A stretch of DNA of 64,000 bases. Source: Chamaea fasciata (lineage: Eukaryota; Chordata; Aves; Passeriformes; Sylviidae). Shown piece by piece: positions 50,601 through 63,538 of this stretch (position 1 is the stretch's first letter; each line of letters begins with the position of its first letter). The stretch is from positions 8,821,156-8,885,155 of the forward strand of contig JARCOQ010000002.1 in assembly GCA_029207755.1 (NCBI GenBank), given 5' to 3'. The notes under the pieces were generated by a model. That model saw only the letters and a list, made by a program, of their open reading frames with translations, made no database searches and was not told the DNA's origin. Made by a program: the position numbers and the translations under genes.

Positions 50601-51189
50601 GGAGATGAACTGAAAAGCCCCACAGTTCACCATCTACCCGAATTGCTACAGCTCACTGTATCTCCAGCTGCAACATATCCATCTAGCAGTTTATTTCAGT
50701 GCTCATTTTAGCAAGATAAGGGTTCGTTGCCATATCCACCCATCTCAGGTATTACTGATTGTGGATCTTTCTTTCCTCCTCTGGAATTGGGGGTTACTGC
50801 AGGCATTGCTGAGCTTGGGAGTGAATGCTGCCTTAGCCAGAGCTGCAAGAACTCTTTGTGCCAATGGATGGGAAATAAAGCAACCCATCTGCTCAGCAAC
50901 GTGGGTGGTGGAGAAAAAACACTCTGTCCCCGTGCTCGGCTCCCCGCAGGCATTGCCACTGACAGCAGGGCTCAAGCCACAGGCTCTGGAGTGGCTAAGG
51001 ATGGGAGCTGAGTGGGATTACTCAGCTGGAGGGTGGGATATGTAAAGATGTGCTGAGGCCACACTTCTAAGGGAAAAACTTTGAGGCATTTGCGTGAACC
51101 AAAGTTTCTTGCAGCTTTTCTGTTCTTCCTCCAATTATTTCCCTAGCCTGAGGTCAGGGGTGCAATGATAAAGCTGCCTAGTAAAGGCA
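50601..51189. other. GC-elevated stretch with overlapping frames on both strands
   Basis: From about 50.73 to 51.05 kb GC is roughly half, and four frames of 76-94 codons are open at once on both strands. That pattern reflects few stop codons in GC-richer DNA and gives no evidence for a particular protein. No repeat family is recognised. Confidence 0.5.
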
Positions 51190-51270
51190 CGAATATCTAC
51201 TCTATCTACTATCTACTGATAACTACTATATCTACTAATATCTACTGATAGTAGATATTTGATATCTACT
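51190..51270. repeat. TATCTACT-type minisatellite with hairpin
   Basis: Seven or so copies of TATCTACT or TATCTACTGATA variants lie in about 80 bp. Within it, AATATCTACT (51237-51246) and AGTAGATATT (51250-51259) are perfect inverted arms around a 3-base loop. Confidence 0.9.
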
Positions 51271-52348
51271 CCCTGCTGAACTTCTGCTCAGAGTTTTAAA
51301 AATGGTGAGGATTAGTGGAAGCTGTCTAATGGAGAGCTTTGACTTCTCACAATGATCTGCTAAACATAATGGGCTTTTCTCTTCTTCGAAATACCAGTTT
51401 TACCGGCAGCTGATTTCTCTCTGTTCATTTGTACCTGCTTTTTCCAATGGGAAAAAAAAGCCAGCAGCTTGCCATTTACACCAAAGTTAGAATGAAATGA
51501 AGTCCACTAGATATAGGGAATTAAAAACACTCTTTCCACACAATCTCTTTTTGATTAGTAGTGAATGAAATCTGGCTATAAAGAGGTTTTACATTACAGC
51601 CCCATAATCTATTTGTAATGTCTGCTTTATGGAGACACCTTTCCTTTTCTCTGCACTGAAGTACAAAATAATTAAGTGGAACAAATCCCAGCAGAAAAAA
51701 AAAATGCTAGTTAGACTTGCTTATGGCCATAGCTATGTAACAGCACAAGTGTTAAACAAGTTGAATCAGACTGATAAAACTAGCATCATATACATGCCTG
51801 ATATAAATCCTCACAAATTATTTTCTCTTACGTAGAAAATTATAATATCAGGAAAAAGAATCCATGATGTACTGTTAAAATATTTATGGAAGAACAACAT
51901 AGTCACTTGTCTTCTAAACATTCTTCAAATACTAAAGCTTTTGCTGTATCTGACTCCTAATAATGTTAAATGCCTGGAATTTCTTAATTATTAACTTAAC
52001 TCTATGAATGGATTGGGATTTAGTCTTACTAAGTTAAAACATTTCTATACTTCAAATTTTAATATTTTGAGTTAGGGAAAGAGTCTCAGCTGCTTACATA
52101 TGATAATGTGGTTTGCATAAGTAAAATGTGAAAATGATGTTTAATTAGGAAAAATCTAGCTGCTTTTTTCTCTGTTAAGTTAGAATCTAGAGCAAAGTTT
52201 AATTAACTTGTAGACTGTCTAGGTCTTTTTCATGTACAGTTCTAAGAGGCTTGTTATAAAGCTGCTAGAAATCATATAACAAGACAAACCCATATCCTAT
52301 TAATTTTAATTTTAGCTGTTATGAGGTTCTCAAAATGCATATCTTTTT

Positions 52349-52350
<2 letters not shown>
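51271..52350. other. Non-coding AT-rich stretch
   Basis: Frames are below 70 codons. No named element is seen before the long T run. Confidence 0.55.

Positions 52351-52394
<44 letters not shown>
52351..52394. repeat. T44 homopolymer
   Basis: Forty-four uninterrupted Ts, the longest homopolymer in the window. No recognised retroposed body adjoins it. True length in the genome is uncertain, because such runs are often miscalled. Confidence 0.93.
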
Positions 52395-53912
52395 CACCAC
52401 AAGCCGCCTTTTAGGAGGAGAATTTGTTCCTTTCCACCTGAAATATAGGGAACACTGCTAGGTTTTGGGAGTCTCTTTTCCCACTGCTGTCTACAAATGG
52501 TGGGAATAGGAGCTGTTGTCCCCAGCTTCTCCTGCCAATGAGGTCACAATAATTCTAAGCCACAAGGGCCCAGTTTTCCCCTGCTGTTGTCCCAACCTTT
52601 GCAGAAAGAGGGACAGTTACCTCTTTTTCCAAAGGACGATGATTTTTTTTCTTTTTCAACTCAGTTCACAGAGCTGGAAACATACTTGCCTAAACAACTA
52701 AACCCCGCCCTCCTAAAACAGGAAGAAAAAAAAATCCCCTAAAATTAAATAAAATTATGCTTTAGCTATTGTTTATATTTAATGTCATTAAAGAAAACAT
52801 TAGGTTGAACCTGAAATGCACAGAAAGTTCGAATGTATCTCATTTAAAAACTATAGTGCTATTTCCTCTCATACAGCCAATGAAGAAAATAATCTTGCAG
52901 AATTAACCTTGTAAAACGTAATAACCTCACCAGAAAAAGCCCAAAATTTAAGACTAGTGGTTGTGCAAGGCAAGAAAAAGAAGGACACTTGTAAAACATT
53001 TAATATTCAAAAGGGTTTAGTAAAAAAAAAAGTATCTGGACTTCACAAAAGCCAATTCACAGAAAATACCCATGGAAAATGCATACAGTGTATTCTCAAA
53101 CCAGCTCAAATAATAACTGTTTTTGTGTGATAAATGAGGCAGTACTAAAGAAGCAAACACACACTAATCCCACTCTGTCCCTGGGTAATTCATGGTATTC
53201 CCACAAGTTTCTGCTCCGTGGATGTCCTGCGTAGATGCAGCTCTGAGCCTTCACCTCTTTTCAGCAAAACAAATCCATTACAGTTTAGTATTGTTTAGAG
53301 CTGCTCAACCACCTCTGGAGTCAATTCCTGCTGCTGCAGCTATGCAAGAACAGATTGTCTTTAATCTGCAGTTTTCACAGGCGCTGGCTGGCTGTAAACT
53401 GAATGGTTATGATGGCCATGGATGTTTGCACAGAGCTGCTCTCTCTCAATGCTTCTGAAAAAGCTGAGCCACCAAACAAGATAGAGCTGGCCAATGAAGA
53501 ATTTTAAAAAATTGCATGAAGACCACTGCAAGATATTTGACAAGGAGAATCTTGAATAATTTGTAGGATGAATTTATAATACCATTTGACTATCTTCAGA
53601 GCTGTTCAAGTAATGAAGAAAGCTACTTCAAACCTGTTACTTGAAATGTTTGCAGGTGTTATTAGTATGCAAAATACAACTGGTTGTAGGGAGTTGCATT
53701 TTAAAAGTTAGGTCAGACTTCTAAATATGCAGTTGGGCTTCAAGATTAAAACAGCCTTATATCTCCACTAGTGCCTACTGCAACTCCAAGTTGAGACTAA
53801 GCAAGAGGTGTCTGCAGCCTGAGAGCTGCTTAGCTGAAGTTCTCACTTTGTCTGTCCCATATTAACTTCTAAACTCAAACCACACAGTTCTGGTAACATG
53901 TGTCACAAATTC
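52395..53912. other. Non-coding stretch
   Basis: Frames up to 88 codons overlap on both strands near 53.2-53.5 kb without domains. No named repeat is seen. Confidence 0.5.

Positions 53913-53937
<25 letters not shown>
53913..53937. repeat. T25 homopolymer
   Basis: Twenty-five consecutive Ts. Confidence 0.92.
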
Positions 53938-53943
<6 letters not shown>

Positions 53944-54929
53944 AAATTTTAACTTCTATTCAGCTGTGTCTTCTTAACTCTCCTCTTTCAAAACAATAAT
54001 CTTCATAAGATTATCCCAAAATGCATTTTGAAACTATGCCCAAGCTGCCTTTCCTTCTGGGTTGCTCAGGCATGGCAAGACTCAGTTTCTGGCTTCAGCT
54101 GAGCTTTCATGGAGAGCAAGAGGAAGGGCTGGGGCAGCACAACCTCAAGCACACCCCACCACTCATCAAGGCTCGATTAAGAACAAGTGCCTGTGGACAC
54201 TTGTGTTGTGATCCCGCTCTCTGCAATCCAGCAATTTTGGGTTTCCCAGTGTTCAGCAGAGAGCTCAGCCCAAGCTCTTTCCAGGATCCTTGACATCAGA
54301 AGCCACAGGCCACTGACATCTTAGAATCGGCAGTGTGGACACGCAGCATAAATCATGTTTGAGCTTGCTGGTGCCTCAGGATCCAGCAGCACAGGCACAG
54401 CGGGGTATGTCAGGTATTTCTCCCTTCATGAGCATCACTTGGTAAGCTCCCACACCCCCATACACAAAATCCCTGCAGCAATGTTGTCTTCTCCCACCGA
54501 GCAGCTCTTTCTAAGCCATCCTAACCCAGCAGGGGAAGCAATAAAATAGGAGGCAACAGCAGTGAGTGTAAGAGGGCCCACACCTGGTACTCGAGACTGA
54601 AAAGCACAGCTGAAGGAAAATGCCTTCAGCATTCCCACAGCTCAAGCAGATGTGAGAGAGCCCTTCGAGGAGCAGGAGCATGTGATGGGACTGCTGGAGT
54701 GTGCTGGTGACATGAGATGTGTGGTATTTGCCATCTTGAGGCCCTTGCAGGCTCAGCAGCATCTAATTAGCTGCCAGCTGGAAGCACCTTCCCAAACACT
54801 CCTGCTGCTGGCTGAAAATTACCCTCCTTCAGATCAAGTTCCTGGATCAACAGAACCTCCTGGGTTTGGCTGGTAAAGTTTTGCATCTCCTGCAGATTGC
54901 AGAATAACCTCTATTTCTTCCTCAGGAGG
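53938..54929. other. GC-elevated block without recognised gene
   Basis: From about 54.03 to 54.88 kb GC is near 50%, well above the rest of the window. Frames of 64-90 codons are open on both strands, none with a family signature. The block is followed directly by a poly-A tract. A retroposed transcript was considered, but no AATAAA or recognisable coding remnant is present. Confidence 0.45.
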
Positions 54930-54968
54930 AAAAAAAAAAAAAAAAAAAAAACCAAACAAAAAAACCCC
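54930..54968. repeat. A22 run with A/C words
   Basis: Twenty-two As, then CCAAACAAAAAAACCCCC. Confidence 0.9.
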
Positions 54969-56964
54969 CGTATCTCACAAGTAGTATACTTGCAACCCCT
55001 ATAAAAGTGATTCTCCACACTGCTGCCACAGGACAAAGTCATTACACGCTTAGATGCTGAGTGAGGAACCCAACTGCATGTTCTCACTCTCAAATCTGGC
55101 TAGCTCTCAGAATAACAGTTTCTCATCTTTATATTCAAATTCTGCTTGACTCACATCAGACTTCAGACCAAAGTTAATTATAATTACAGTGAGAAGAGCA
55201 AGCAACCACTATCCTGGTAAAAGTGGTAAAAGCTAGGCTACAGTGTATAGTTAGCGACCACAGGTTAAAAATCATCTCACTAATTAAGTAAATGGATGTG
55301 GCCACACAGCTGGCTGTATAAAGATGAAAATAAAATTAAATAAACACTAATTCAATACCCTGCAAATCTTGCAGGTCAGCTCATCTGCTCCTTACCAGGT
55401 GTGATTCTGTTACACAGTTAACACAGGCAATATTGGGTAGTGATAGCAGGTAATGATGAGAGGTAACCACTCCTGGCTAATAGTGCCACAGAAAATTGTG
55501 GAAGTCAGGAATGCTGACATAATGACAAAGCAGTACATCCTATAATTTTAATATCATGTAACAAACTGATATTCACAGTTACTATTATTTCTATTTATAC
55601 TTTTTTACCTGAAATGCAATTGTGTACTGCAAGTCTTTGCTAATATTTGCTGCAGTCTCACCACATAGGGAGAGCTCAGCAGCTCTCCACTTGGAACTAC
55701 AAAACAGGTTGAAATTCCAAATTTTAAGGCTCAAAGCACTCGCATGATGCTTGTAGGACTCTTGACCTGGAAATTGCACCTTCTACAGCTTTGCTCCCTC
55801 TAATACACAGCTCCAAAATTTTGGGTTTTTTTCCCTGTTAAGAAAGAACCAAATGGCCTTCAAGAGAGCCAAGACATCTCCAGGCTGGAATATCTATGCC
55901 TGCCAGCTGTGATGAGCAGCCCTACTTTGTCATTCCTTCAGTGCCTTGCAAAATGTCTTTCATTCACAGCCTGAGTTCAGTAAAAAGGTATCTAGGAAAA
56001 GGGTTGAAGCCCATACTCACATTCTATTTCATGCCTGCTTTGACTTACCTGAAAAAATTTTATTATGCAGAGTAAATTTCTCTGTAGTCCAAAGCTTTGT
56101 TCATATTCCATTTATTAAAGAATAAAGAGCTCTATTTACACAGTAAAGGTAAATATAGCTGTTGTTGTTGTGTAAACTTTTCTGGGGCATGTGGGGCATG
56201 TAGCAAACACTCTCCCCAGAGCTACAGTGACAACATCAATGGAAGTAAGAAAAACAAACCAAGGCTTTTAAATTAAACTAGTAAGTTCTGTTAGAAATAC
56301 AAGGTACCTGTCTGCTTAATAGCAGTGAATAAGAGGACCAACAAGAAAGAGCACAGACTCACAGGAAAAGAACTTTATTTCCCTAGCACCTATTGCAAAT
56401 AATGGACATCAGCAACACATGTGCAGAATTCTCACAGTGTCTCTTAAAGCCCTCAAGAACCAGAAACTGGAAATAAAGCTCAGAACTCGGCCTGGCAAGG
56501 AAGGGTTAACTTGCCTCATTGAATGACATTAATTGAATCACATGCCACTGAGAAACATCTAAAATAGCTGAGATATAGGGAAGGAAAAGGCCTGCAACTT
56601 TTGTTGAAACCATAATCTTCCTGCTTTCCACACACATTAGAAATTAGAGGCTTAGAGGTAAGCCAGCTTGGTATCAGCTGGGTATTCTTCCTGAATTCCC
56701 TGCAGGACCTGAAAGCTTCTTCCCTCATATCCCAAAAAAAGATTATGTGTTGGTTAAAAATGAAGTCCACACTTCTCAAGTCTTTTCCCCTGCTCCAAGC
56801 AGTGAGGAACAAAAGCAACTTTGTAGTATTTGTCCATTTTCCTGCAGGAGGTCAGGATCTAGAAAGAAAAAATAATTGCATTCCATAGTCCTAACTCCTA
56901 TTACCCACTCTCACCCTGACACATCCTTTGAACTGGTATGAATGGCATAGAGGTCTTACAAAAG
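54969..56964. other. Non-coding stretch
   Basis: AT-rich, with frames of 100 codons or fewer. A short duplicated word (GGGGCATGT twice at about 56184-56201) is the only other repeat noticed. Confidence 0.5.
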
Positions 56965-57101
<137 letters not shown>

Positions 57102-57151
57102 CCAAAGCAGTCATACACTCTCAGGCTTGTTTCTCTGGAAGCAGTTTGTGA

Positions 57152-57191
57152 CTAATACCAATTTATATAGTCTAATACCAATTTAAAAAGT
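57152..57191. repeat. 20-bp tandem duplication
   Basis: CTAATACCAATTTATATAGT is followed at once by CTAATACCAATTTAAAAAGT, with two mismatches. This is a recent local duplication. Confidence 0.93.
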
Positions 57192-59596
57192 CTATTTGCA
57201 AAATAGTGCAAAGCAGCACTATTTTGGCTGTAAAACTTAACAAAACATACAAAGCCATATTTTTTTGTAGCAAGTTTGTACAATGATTTTTTTTTTTTTT
57301 TACCAGAATTTACTGCTTTCCTGAACTTTAAATGAGGTGCAGAGATGATATTTCAACTTTGCCATGGTGCTAAGGGAGTTTGTTGGACAGCAAATAATTC
57401 CTTGAGAATTTCACCAAATGGCTACTGGGAAGACAGAGTGGCTGTTCCTGAGGCTTCACTAAATCAGTGCTCTGGGGAAAAACATCAAGTGGACTCCTTC
57501 TCTGCTAGTGATAGCGTGCTCCCAGAGTCCACATTTCTCTTTTCTTTCCCAGAGAATTAAAATGAGATATTTTATACCAAATAAAGAAAGAACGGCAAAA
57601 GCAGAATATTGAAATGCTCTGCAAAATTAAATAATCACTTTCTCTGATTTCAATTCTAGTCTCTCTCACCTCCTCACTTATTGCTATTTACACAATATGA
57701 AATGAATCTTTTATTTTTTTAAGAATAAACAAAGTTCTTACCGTAACTTCACTCCTTTTTAAAGACTTGTTTTTATAGTTCTGTCCTCAGAGTAGGATTG
57801 TTGGGAAAAGTATAAGGGAGTGGAATAATGGGATCCTTTACATGTACTCCGTATGCAAATAAACAGACCAACAATAGCCATTTCTCTAAGTGGATTCTGC
57901 CACCAGCATTCACCTGCTGCGTGTAGACCCTCCCCTGGGACCAGGTAATGCAATGGGGAACATGGATGGCTGGGTTTAGTGGCACCAGTCATTCCTCTCT
58001 GAAGCTCATCATCGTGCAGGGCAGTCTCTTGAAAACCAAGGTGAGCAGAGGAGCTCCCCACAGATATATGGTGGGCAGCTGTTACACTGTAAATCACCGA
58101 GAGGGAGGTAAACAGGAGATATTTGATTATTGGAAATTACATCCTAGTGAGCTACATCCTATCAATTCATTGGTCAGGCTGTTGCAGCAGTCAGTAGCCA
58201 CGTATTCTACCTACTCATGTTGTAGCTTGATTATTTTGTGGGTTATTATGAGAAGAAATGGAAATGGCAAGGTGCAAGCAGGGATTTCCAAGGCTTTCCC
58301 CTCCCCATCCAACATTTGGAAATGCACTGAGCCCTGACAGGAGGAGAGGAGGGGTTCTGAAAATGCCACCAGCATTTTAACCAACAAGAGTGATCAGCAG
58401 AGCGCCAGTCAGGTGGTGTTGATACTGCCCCTTGCTTTTGCCTTGGCACATTCTGTGACTGCACAATAAACCTCTTTTTCTTCACTTTTCTCCAAGTAAC
58501 ATGTGGGTATTAGCACTTTGTAAAAAGTTGTTTCGGAATCTGCAAGCAGGAACTCCCAAGTGTGAAGTACTACTATGAATTATTTCTAGCAGGGTGCTGC
58601 CTGGAACTTCTGATAAATCCTGCCACACTGTATTATGAGGGAATATAGAGTAAAACCAGTAAAAGTCCCAAAGCTCTTATTAAACAAAATATGTAAGAAG
58701 ATAAGCTTGCATGAATAAACTGGGATATTGGAATTTTTCTGTCTATTGCTTGCGAAAACTGTTGATGGACCACGATTGCCATGAAACATCTCTCTTTTAC
58801 TGCATGAAACCAACTCAGTGTCAGTAATGCCTGCCAGAAGTCAGCCTGTGGCTGGACAAGTAGGAATCACACATTCCTCTGGAAGTGGAATTCACAGGAA
58901 TGAATTTAGAAGATGCTTTTAACCAAAAAATAGACTCTTAACTGGGCAGTTTGGTCTATAAATTAGCAGCAGTATGGTCAATAATCAGCAGCATCTCTGG
59001 GCGGTGGCAGACCATCCCTTCTACCTCTCCTTGCAAAGCGAGAATGGGGGAGGAAAGAAACAAGACACAGAACACCACACATCACCTGCAAAATACAAGT
59101 GGAAAACAACACATTTTTATCCCATCCTTACTTTACTAGCAGACTGTTCTGCTCTGCCAAAGGACTGCCAGAGTGCGTTGTTCCTGTTTTCATCATTCCT
59201 CCTGCAATGTAGGTAGCCTCAAAGTACCAGTCTTTTAATTGTCAAAAAATTCCAGTTAATTTCAATACTTCTCATCAGCAATAAAACCTCAAACAACAAA
59301 CAAACAAACAAATCTATATTCTTTTGACCTCCTATGAAATTTTTATCCATGTCAAGATATGAGTCTATAAATTTAAGGCATGCATAGGGCTAAAGATACC
59401 TAAACTAAATACAATACAGTATGTGTTTTATATAGCAACTTCTAGTAGAAGTTTGTTCACTGATAACACCCCTTAAGGACAGGCCTGATTATCTCTAGCA
59501 TCAGTGCCTGTGTATATATGCCTGAAGTTTATACTGATTAATTGGCATACTTTTAAGCTGTCTTCAGACCTGTATACAGCAATATTTACATTTTAC
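57192..59596. other. Non-coding stretch
   Basis: Frames up to 129 codons at 57.9-58.3 kb have no known domain and overlap others on the opposite strand. ACAATAAACCTC near 58462 looks like a polyadenylation signal at the end of a GC-richer 500-bp stretch, but no LTR or gene is recognised around it. A (CAAA)n run lies at 59291-59312. Confidence 0.45.
59291..59312. repeat. (CAAA)n simple repeat
   Basis: Four CAAA units in a row. Confidence 0.9.
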
Positions 59597-59640
59597 AAAA
59601 TCACGGAATCATTTGAGTTCCTTCCGCTCTGGAAGCCCTA
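59597..59640 (-). mobile_element. Possible terminal remnant of a CR1 element, minus strand
   Basis: AAAATCACGGAATCATTTGAG resembles the inverted CR1 3' terminus (ATCACAGAATCATTTGGGTTGG in typical copies). Similarity fades within about 30-40 bp, so this is a weak call. Confidence 0.3.
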
Positions 59641-62600
59641 AAAAAATTCCAGGATTTCAGGCAAGATTAAACTCTGCCTCTCTTCACCTTCTACCCTACT
59701 CTCTTCTGAAGAGGGTTTATAATAAAATCACCCATGCTGTAGGTTTGCTAAAAAAAAAAATAAATTAGTCATCATTATTATGCAGAAGTTCTTCTGTCTG
59801 TCTTAGAAATACTGTTTGGGGATTTTTTTGGCTTGGGAGTGTATCTTTTAACAGAGCCAACCCTTCCCTGAAGCCCATTTTAGCCAAATGTCTTCACATC
59901 AGGCAAAAGAGACACCCAAAAAATAAAAGCTACCATCTGATCAAATGGCAAGAAAGAGGAGCAAGAGGAATGCCAACAACCAAGTGTAGCTTCTAGGAGA
60001 GAGAAACACTTTCATGCAAAGGTACAAATTTTCAGCAAAGACTTGATGAGAAAAACTTATCAGTAAATATCTGATAGACCTTGACTACGAATAAAGCATA
60101 CAGGCTACTTAATAAGGCTGTAGTTTCAATATAACAGATCTGGCTGCAGCCTGATGGGACCTGCACTGGCCTCGTCTCTCTCCTTAAAATGTTTTTTAAA
60201 ATGCATACTTGTTTTTTAAAAAAAGAGCGAGAATGCCCCAGGACTTCTAGAATAAAAATGACAGGATATTTTTGAATTTAACAAGTTCAAACCAAGTAAG
60301 TTAATGCAGTAGAAATGAAATTTCCCCCCTTGCTTAGTTTCTAGACCTAAATAAGTTGATGACTTTCTAAGCAGAGTCGCTTTTCACAGCCTTTGACATT
60401 TCTCTAATCCTCACTGCAGTCTCAAGCAGTCTCAAGTAGGTGCATCTGACTGTGCTCTGCAGGCCCCCTGCCAAAGCCACCCATTTCTGAGCAGCTACAA
60501 CACATCTCCAGCAAAAGGAACAATTTCCCTGTCTTTCTGGAAGCTTCACCTTGCTCAGGCTTCTTAAAGGCACACGAAACAAGGGCAGGGATAACAGATG
60601 CCATCTGTCACAACTGATTTGGGCACATTACAGTCTTTTTTGTTTGTTTGCTTGTTTTCTTCAAAAGTGTACTTTCAATTAGCAGATTTAAGTGATCCAG
60701 TTTCCTGCTCAGCCCACCACAGTACAGACTTTGTGCAGCTGAGGAGAGAGGTGGGAGGAAAAACCTGAGCCACAAGGGCAATAAAAAATGACCAGAGCGA
60801 GAACAGAGGAACTACCTATACTGGCATCAGCTACAAAGCTGCAATCTCAGACTGCCAAGGAGAGTGTGCAACTCCCAGAACAATAAACCTGCCTACTGGA
60901 GATCATGGAAAAACTTTCTAGGGCACTTCTTTGGCCCTCTTCAGACTTACAATCCTGTCACCTGAAAGATCACTTGCACTAACTTCCATGTTTAATCACA
61001 GAAGAGCAGTTTTTCATTTCTGTGAGAAGTCCCAAATCTACTGCAGCTTGCGTGGACGTAGCAGCAGATCCAAGAAACATGAAAATCTACATTACCAAAG
61101 AACCAGTGCAACATCCTCTTGTGCTGTTCTGACACTGTTCTGTGGTATACACCCAATCCATATTGTAGGTCTCCCCAAAATTACCAACAGGAAATGTGAA
61201 TTATCAGTGCCAGTTCCCCATGCTTCAGGTCACCAGAAACTTTTATGTTTTAACTCAGATGTCATTAAAGTGGTTCTAGCAGAAGGAGCAGCAGCAAATT
61301 TGTCTGTTATCATGTCCATAACAAGCAGACAGTCTGGAAAGCCCCAGGCATGCACCCTTTGAAGGTAAGGGTCATATCACATTTATGGGATGATACATAA
61401 AGCACGCCTTTTGGATCTACTTTAGAGGCAAAATTCAAAGGTGCCTCAATTTCAAGTTTGGGGCTTTATAGATACTGCTAGTCCTGGGTTGTTAGACTGA
61501 TATCACAGTAGGGGCTTTGGTGAGGTTACTGGTCACTTTGTGGGGTCAGTGTCAGGGTTTGGGCTTTCCCAAGTTATTGGATCACTAACCTTATCCTCCC
61601 TTCATTTGAGATCATACTCTGTGAAGGTAATAGATCAGAGCCTCTGATTTACTAAGATAACTATCACTTATTTGAGCAGCAACCTCACTGAACTTATTTC
61701 AGATAGAAGGATCTGCCAGACCTGTGTGGGCTATGCTGATAAAATGGTGCAGGGCTCTTCAGCTGCTCTGTCTTTCTTCCCTACTGCCACATCAGAGTCC
61801 TCATGGGCCCCTTTGACACAGCCCCTCTGTGAGGGCTGTGGACTTTAAAAGGTCCAGGCTCAGCTCCTCTTGATCCAAGTGAGCTCAGGGTGACATTCTT
61901 GCCATAAAGCATTAGGGAAAATGAAGTCTTAGCTGAACACAGAGAAAAGAGGACATCTCTGCTTTGATAAATGCCTTCCTGTTCAGAGGGATATAGATTG
62001 GGTAAGCAGCAGTCCTCTAAAATGGCAGGGGCAATGCTCTTTGAATATTGCATTTGAGGAAAATAAAGCAAGACAGAGGCAGACTTCAGCACTGCTTCAA
62101 GCACTTGCAGTCCTACTGGCCACAAGGGTCAGCAATAGAACTCACTTTTGGGGACAGATTTTGAGCACAGAGGTTGATTATATGGCTAATGACTACAGAA
62201 TTGAACTAATAATAATGAACCAAACAAAATCCAGTTTTGCACGTGGTCAGGCAGGAGAAAATGAAAGGCAGAAGAAAAGAAGTTGATATTTTTGTCTGCC
62301 AATGTAATAATTGATATATTAGAAGAAATAGTGTGTTTTAGTCTTTCTTTAGAAGCAGCAAATAGCTTCCTTTCACACAGCATTAAGAATCAGTGGCTAA
62401 AGTGATTTCACCAAATGGGGAATGTATCCCATTCAAAGACAGCATAATGTGCATTGTTATGGCTTTTTCATTTCTCCTGAATAGCAGCAGGTAGCTATTG
62501 TTCTTCTCACTTCATAATCTTCAGAGGTTTTCAAATTTTCCATTGCAGATAATACCATCCCAAAGGAGATTGCATTATTATTGGCTTCTCCGACATTATT

Positions 62601-63418
62601 TCAAATCTGTCTTTCTTTGGTCATGTTTTGAGGTGAAATAAGTATCATCCTATCTGCCTGACTCTTAATATAGAGTTTTATTTTCAGGAGTTGTGGAGCT
62701 GTTCTGGTGGATTTCCTGCTTTTCACTAATTATTTGCCTCCTAGTTAATGGGGTGAAGAGATCCCAGTCTCACCTTATTAAAAAACTTTAAAAAATAATT
62801 CAGCAGCCTATGTAATTCTTCTGTGATTTCAGTTAACTACTCATGTGGGTTCTCTCCCTCCTTCTCCTGCATTCACTTGTAGAGATCTAAAAAAATCCAA
62901 AACCACTGTACCAGGAGACCAGAGAAACCTTAAGCCTCCGCACTGTCTGTGTTTGATAAAGCCCTTTACTCTCTCTAAGGAGCAAGCATTAGTGCTGCAG
63001 CTTTTCAGTCTTCATTCCTTTTTCAAGTTCCTCAAAGTTCGCAACAGCAGAAGAGATTGTGATATATGGGGAGAAAACAAATTTGATAACAGCCTTCAGA
63101 TTAAACAGCTGGATTTTTCTAATGGAAAAAAATCAAATTTTTGGGGTACATTTTCCAGTTCCCATGGATTGCTAACATCCCAGATATTAACTTTCTTCAC
63201 TCCTAAACTACCAGGAAAAAAAAAAAAAAAGCATACTGACATTTATCTATGCTCCATCCCTAGTCCAGAGGAAATCCTGGTTTCATTCACTAGCAAAAAA
63301 CAGCAACCAAAGACAAACAAACAAAGCCAAAGCCAAAACCAAAAATGGAGAAGGAAAAACATTGCACGGTTGTACACAGTCCAGATTATTTGACCTTAGT
63401 TTCTTCTGGTAAAATTCT
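59641..63418. other. Non-coding stretch
   Basis: The longest frames are 143 codons on the plus strand at 60931-61362, 114 codons on the minus strand at 61781-62125 and 182 codons on the plus strand at 62845-63393. None has a recognisable domain and the last runs into low-complexity A/C sequence. A perfect 10-bp tandem pair, CAGTCTCAAG, lies at 60417-60436. Confidence 0.45.
60417..60436. repeat. 10-bp tandem duplication
   Basis: CAGTCTCAAG occurs twice in succession without mismatch. Confidence 0.95.
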
Positions 63419-63538
63419 CCCCCCCCCAAAAAAAAAAAAAAACAAAAAAAACCAACCCAAACAAACAAAAAAAAACCAAACAAAAACCCCAAAACCCAAA
63501 CCAAAACAAAAACAAACAAACACCAAACCAAAAAAACC
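63419..63538. repeat. C9 run and long A/C low-complexity tract
   Basis: Nine Cs pass directly into 15 As and then about 95 bp of AAAC, AACC and AAAACCCC words without any G or T. The opposite strand reads as a Phe, Val, Gly and Trp-rich frame (63283-63531), which is an artefact. Confidence 0.93.

Noticed and set aside
50727..51045. Coding exon suggested by four overlapping frames
   Set aside because: Frames on both strands are open at once, which reflects GC content and not a specific protein. No splice or start context was convincing.
58400..58490. LTR or transcript end suggested by ACAATAAACC
   Set aside because: AATAAA occurs often by chance in AT-rich DNA, and no LTR ends or gene body could be identified around it.
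62845..63393. 182-codon plus-strand frame, longest in the window
   Set aside because: No known domain. The last part is Lys/Gln-rich translation of the A/C tract, and openness in the rest is plausible by chance. Conservation data would be needed to revive it.
63283..63531. 82-codon minus-strand frame with apparent membrane segment
   Set aside because: It is the complement of the A/C low-complexity tract.
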